Origin: Fibrobacter succinogenes
GTDB taxonomy: Bacteria; Fibrobacterota; Fibrobacteria; Fibrobacterales; Fibrobacteraceae
NCBI GenBank assembly: GCA_902800815.1
Contig: CADCGB010000008.1
Coordinates: 1-64,000, forward strand
Length of the DNA stretch: 64,000 nucleotides
Direction of reading: 5' to 3'
Part shown: piece by piece, positions 61,454-64,000 of the stretch
Position numbering within the stretch: position 1 is the stretch's first letter
Layout of the letters: each line of letters begins with the position of its first letter
The notes under the pieces: model-generated
What the model was told of the DNA's origin: nothing
The model's input: only the letters and a program-made list of their open reading frames with translations
Databases searched by the model: none
Translations under genes and position numbers: made by a program

Positions 61454-62428
61454 ATGAGCAACTTCTCGATTATTTCCCGCCCTATCGGCACGGTTCAGAA
61501 CTACATCCTCCAGCGCAATGACGGCGCCGAATTCGAAATCCTCTCGGGCTACGGCGGCGGACTCAATGCCTGGCGTATCCCCGTAGCAAGCAACGGCGCA
61601 TCCGCCGCAGGCAAGCTCGACCTGCTCTACGGCTACCGCGAAGGCGACGACATCTTCAAGATGGGCCCCGACACGAACGCGGGCTGCAGGCTCTGCCCCT
61701 TCCCCGGCCGCACCGCCTATGCGAAGTTCACCTGGCGCGGAAAGACCTACCAGCTCATCAACAACGTGAGCTGGGCACCGCACGCACTGCACGGATTCCT
61801 ACAGAACCAGGAATGGAAATTCGAGAGCTTCGAAAGCAATAATGAAAGTTGCACCGCCGTTTTCACCTGCGACTGGCCCGGCGCCTTCGCGGGCTTCCCG
61901 TTCCCCTTCCGCGCGACGAACACCATCATCTTTACCGGCGAAACCGTCACAGTGACCTCCAGCGTCAAGAACACCGGCAAAACCGACATGCCATATTCCG
62001 AAGGCTGGCACCCGTACTTTATGCTCGGCGAAAAAATCGACGGACTCACCCTCACGCTCCCCAAAACGAGCCTCGCCCTCTTGGACAGTGCCGACCTCCC
62101 CACCGGCAACTTCAAGGAAGACACGCGCTTCGTGGGCGGTCGCAAAATCGGTGACGAATTCATCAACGACTGTTTCTGCCTCGCCGACCAGAGCGGAGAA
62201 GCACACGTACAGCTCGAAAGTGACCGTTTCGCCCTCGACATCTGGCAAAAAGCCGGCAACGAGCAGTACAACGCCATCCAGATGTACACCCCGCCCAGCC
62301 GCATGAGCATCGCCATCGAGCCCATGACATCCGAGCCCGACGCGCTGAACCATCACCGCGGCCTCATCGTCATCCCTCCTGGTGCCGAAAAAACGTTCAC
62401 TTTCGGGTTTAAGTTCCGGGTGAAGTAG
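61454..62428 (+). CDS. galM: aldose 1-epimerase family protein
   Basis: Interconverts alpha and beta anomers of sugars such as galactose and glucose. The family blocks are present: NAGCRLCPFPGR near 75-87, PHALHGF near 110-116 (catalytic His), SEGWHPYF near 180-187 (second His) and IEPMTSEPDALN near 290-301 (catalytic Glu). 324 residues. ATG 61454 is preferred to the TTG at 61445 because the TATCTT box is seven bases upstream. The gene ends four bases before the convergent dinD gene. Confidence 0.82.
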   Translation: MSNFSIISRPIGTVQNYILQRNDGAEFEILSGYGGGLNAWRIPVASNGASAAGKLDLLYGYREGDDIFKMGPDTNAGCRLCPFPGRTAYAKFTWRGKTYQLINNVSWAPHALHGFLQNQEWKFESFESNNESCTAVFTCDWPGAFAGFPFPFRATNTIIFTGETVTVTSSVKNTGKTDMPYSEGWHPYFMLGEKIDGLTLTLPKTSLALLDSADLPTGNFKEDTRFVGGRKIGDEFINDCFCLADQSGEAHVQLESDRFALDIWQKAGNEQYNAIQMYTPPSRMSIAIEPMTSEPDALNHHRGLIVIPPGAEKTFTFGFKFRVK

Positions 62429-62432
62429 TTTT

Positions 62433-63272
62433 TTATTTCTTCCCTACTCTTTTCAAGCGTTTTTTCTTCAACAATTTCGCACTTTTTTCTGGAGTGGGGA
62501 GATTTTCGGGCATCGTTCCGCCAAGTTCGGCAATCGTCTGGCGGACTTTTTTGCCGACCGCAAAATGAGTTTCGTTCGCCTTTTCCTTGCCCTTGATGTT
62601 TTCTCGACGAAGTTTGTCATCCGTTTGCGTAATGCGAAACAGATTCGCAGCAAGTTCCGTAGCCCCCATGTGGTCCAGAATCTGTTCATTCTTCTTGAGC
62701 CCCTTGCGCTTGTGGATATCTTTCATTCCCAAGCCGTTGTAAAGCCCCTGATAGCCGCGATTTTGGAACACGGCGTAATCCACTGGCGTTACGACCCCGG
62801 CGGCCTTTGCTGAACTAGCGAGAAATTTATTACGGATAGTAACTTCGTCACGGATTGCCAGACGCTTATCGTCTTCCGAAAGCTGCGCAAGATCATCCGC
62901 AATTTCTTGCCGACGGGTCTTTACAGCGAAATACGTTTGGCCGAGGGCAATCACCTCTTTACGAGGGTCACCATTCATTACAATCAAGTAGCAAGCGTAA
63001 CGGGATAGCTTGATATCGGCGATTTCGCGTTGGGCACCTTTGGCAAGGTCTATCATTTTGCCAACGTCGGCAAAATGATCCATAACATTCAACCCACTAG
63101 CTTCGCAAGCGGTTTTCGCCCGTTCAACAGATTCCTGGAACCGACGCCATTGGGCGTATTCTAGAGCAATCTGCAGTTCGCGAGCAAGCCAGAATTCGGC
63201 TCCGTTTTCATCGATGTGCTTGATGCTCTCAAAAGTCTGCTGAGAGTAGGCAGTTACTTCTTTTTTGGTCAT
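62433..63272 (-). CDS. dinD: DNA-damage-inducible protein D
   Basis: GGAGG lies four bases before ATG 63272. The protein is a full-length DinD: a BRO-type N-terminal domain (FWLARELQIALEYAQWRRF near 27-45, RYACYLIVMNGDPRK near 91-105), the RRQEIADDL segment, then YQGLYNGLGMKDIHKRKGLKK and the closing GKKVRQTIAELGGTMPE. In E. coli DinD is SOS-induced and inhibits RecA in vitro. It is often found in mobile or accessory DNA, and its position next to an AT-rich partial gene fits that. I see no clear LexA box in the short upstream stretch. Confidence 0.9.
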   Translation of the reverse strand: MTKKEVTAYSQQTFESIKHIDENGAEFWLARELQIALEYAQWRRFQESVERAKTACEASGLNVMDHFADVGKMIDLAKGAQREIADIKLSRYACYLIVMNGDPRKEVIALGQTYFAVKTRRQEIADDLAQLSEDDKRLAIRDEVTIRNKFLASSAKAAGVVTPVDYAVFQNRGYQGLYNGLGMKDIHKRKGLKKNEQILDHMGATELAANLFRITQTDDKLRRENIKGKEKANETHFAVGKKVRQTIAELGGTMPENLPTPEKSAKLLKKKRLKRVGKK

Positions 63273-63342
63273 ATAGCCTCCAAGTGGTCAAAAATTTTGA
63301 CCGGTTGATGTTAGAGGCGTCTTTTAATTCCGTAATCTCAGA

Positions 63343-63385
63343 ATAAAAAAAGACGCATTTCTCCATTTAGACGGAGAAACGCGTC
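63343..63385 (-). terminator. strong minus-strand terminator upstream of dinD
   Basis: GACGCGTTTCTCC, loop of eight, GGAGAAATGCGTC, then seven T on the minus strand: 13 pairs with one wobble. It ends the transcript of the partial gene at 63553-64000 before the dinD promoter. Confidence 0.88.
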
Positions 63386-63455
63386 GGGCATTAATGTACC
63401 TAATATCTAGAAAGTTGGCAAGGTGCCAAAGGAAATTTTACAAAGGGTGTTTCTT

Positions 63456-63506
63456 GGCTCGCCGAGTCGAGCTACACTCGCCTTGCTTCGCAATCCTCAC
63501 CGAGCC
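63456..63506. other. three-way-junction-like inverted repeat between the partial gene and dinD
   Basis: GGCTCG (63456-63461) pairs with CGAGCC (63501-63506) and encloses two hairpins: CGAGT/ACTCG (63463-63480) and TTGC/GCAA (63483-63493). A further short stem GCCC/GGGT follows near 63517-63527. There is no ORF. It may be the structured 3' end of the partial gene or a small RNA; the rest of 63273-63552 shows nothing else apart from the terminator. Confidence 0.45.
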
Positions 63507-63552
63507 TGTAATCTCGGCCCTTACGGGTAACTATCCCTAACGCAGAACATTT

Positions 63553-64000
63553 TTAAGACTTTACGAATTCTACCTTAAATAACGGGACCCAAATTTCTTG
63601 CCCAAAGTCATCTTGCCAACGACATACTTGCTTTAGTTCTGCTTTTTGGGGTTTAAAGAAATTCTTTTGAAGATTTTTGAGATAATCTTTAATAAAATTG
63701 CTAGAAAATGCTGCTACAAACCGCCCGTTAAAATTTGTGTTGTAACATTGGAATTCTTGACTGAATCCAATATCGATTGCAGACCCTAACGGAAGCCTCT
63801 CCAATTTTTCCTGCAAATACCTCGTTCTATTTCTGTTTTTTTCGTTTACAAGAATGTTCCCTAATTTTAGATCGCTTAATCCTGTTTCAATATGAATTTT
63901 TGAGGGAATAGAACACCCAGGAATTTGTCCGTTATTTTTAAAGTTTCTTATCCATGATTTCGGAAGGTTCGCTTCTGCACCCAGTACGGTAAGGCTTTTC
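63553..64000 (-). CDS. C-terminal part of an unknown protein (5' end outside the window)
   Basis: The frame is open from the window edge to a TAA at 63553 (149 codons visible: KSLTVLGAEANLPKSWIRN and so on). A middle TTG could serve as start, but the frame continues upstream without a stop, so the gene most likely begins beyond 64000. The visible part has Asn/Lys/Phe-rich sequence (KIHIETGLSDLKLGNILVNE; NFNGRFVAAFSSNF) and is not recognised. Base composition is much more AT-rich than in the rest of the window, a sign of transferred DNA. Confidence 0.6.
   Translation of the reverse strand, partial: KSLTVLGAEANLPKSWIRNFKNNGQIPGCSIPSKIHIETGLSDLKLGNILVNEKNRNRTRYLQEKLERLPLGSAIDIGFSQEFQCYNTNFNGRFVAAFSSNFIKDYLKNLQKNFFKPQKAELKQVCRWQDDFGQEIWVPLFKVEFVKS

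Noticed and set aside
63456..63527. Cloverleaf-like fold considered as a tRNA
   Set aside because: It is too short for a tRNA, has no T-loop GTTCRA, no CCA-adjacent acceptor stem and no usable anticodon arm.

Overview
The window looks like a piece of a Fibrobacter (Fibrobacterota) chromosome. The main evidence is three very large 'fibro-slime' domain secreted proteins, serine-rich linkers in lipoproteins, secreted proteins with a C-terminal sorting-type end, carbohydrate-active enzymes (GH26, GH3, aldose 1-epimerase) and TATATT-like -10 boxes. Base composition is fairly GC-rich almost throughout; the last ~450 bases are clearly AT-richer. I see no rRNA, tRNA, insertion sequence or CRISPR array. 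The genus call is inference from protein families, not from a database search.

Layout. 1-5456 (minus strand): the 5' part of carB, broken by a 19-bp duplication and preceded by a leader that resembles a UTP-sensitive attenuator; a tiny lipoprotein; and a DASS/SLC13 transporter fused to a very long Ala/Lys/Glu repeat with two apparent frameshifts. 5584-14553: a giant GLUG/InlB-repeat surface protein, then three outer-membrane beta-barrel genes on the plus strand, each followed by a strong terminator. 14632-21378 (minus): a peptide-type solute-binding lipoprotein and a lipid/ribosome cluster (yceD-like, rpmF, plsX, fabD, fabG, acpP, rnc) lacking fabH and fabF. 21486-27207: two overlapping lipoproteins, a GntR regulator divergent from a GH26 mannanase-like gene, and a five-repeat lipoprotein.

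27208-38297 (mostly plus): membrane glycosyltransferase, topoisomerase III, GH3 protein, a DEDDh exonuclease and a small secreted protein on the minus strand, GluQRS, and a 1363-residue DUF4011/DUF3320 helicase-like protein whose ATPase motifs have decayed. 38461-57413: a SPOR protein and a surface cluster with three fibro-slime proteins, a PEGA/beta-barrel protein and a lipoprotein, interrupted by an FHA-GGDEF diguanylate cyclase and a MATE exporter. 57469-62428: a transglutaminase-like protein, an unknown protein, a GRP-type sugar transporter, mnmE and galM. 62433-64000: dinD, a strong terminator, a structured intergenic element and the 3' end of an unknown AT-rich gene that leaves the window.

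How it fits together. Most content is cell envelope: fibro-slime proteins, barrels, PEGA protein and lipoproteins probably form part of the adhesion surface of a fibre-degrading anaerobe. Housekeeping genes are compactly arranged with short overlaps. Two starting modes are visible: genes with a Shine-Dalgarno site, and at least seven genes with no such site but a -10-like hexamer 6-7 bases before the start codon, which suggests leaderless transcripts. The most notable candidates are the carB leader attenuator, the degenerate DUF4011 helicase, the transporter-repeat fusion, and several hairpin-rich intergenic elements.
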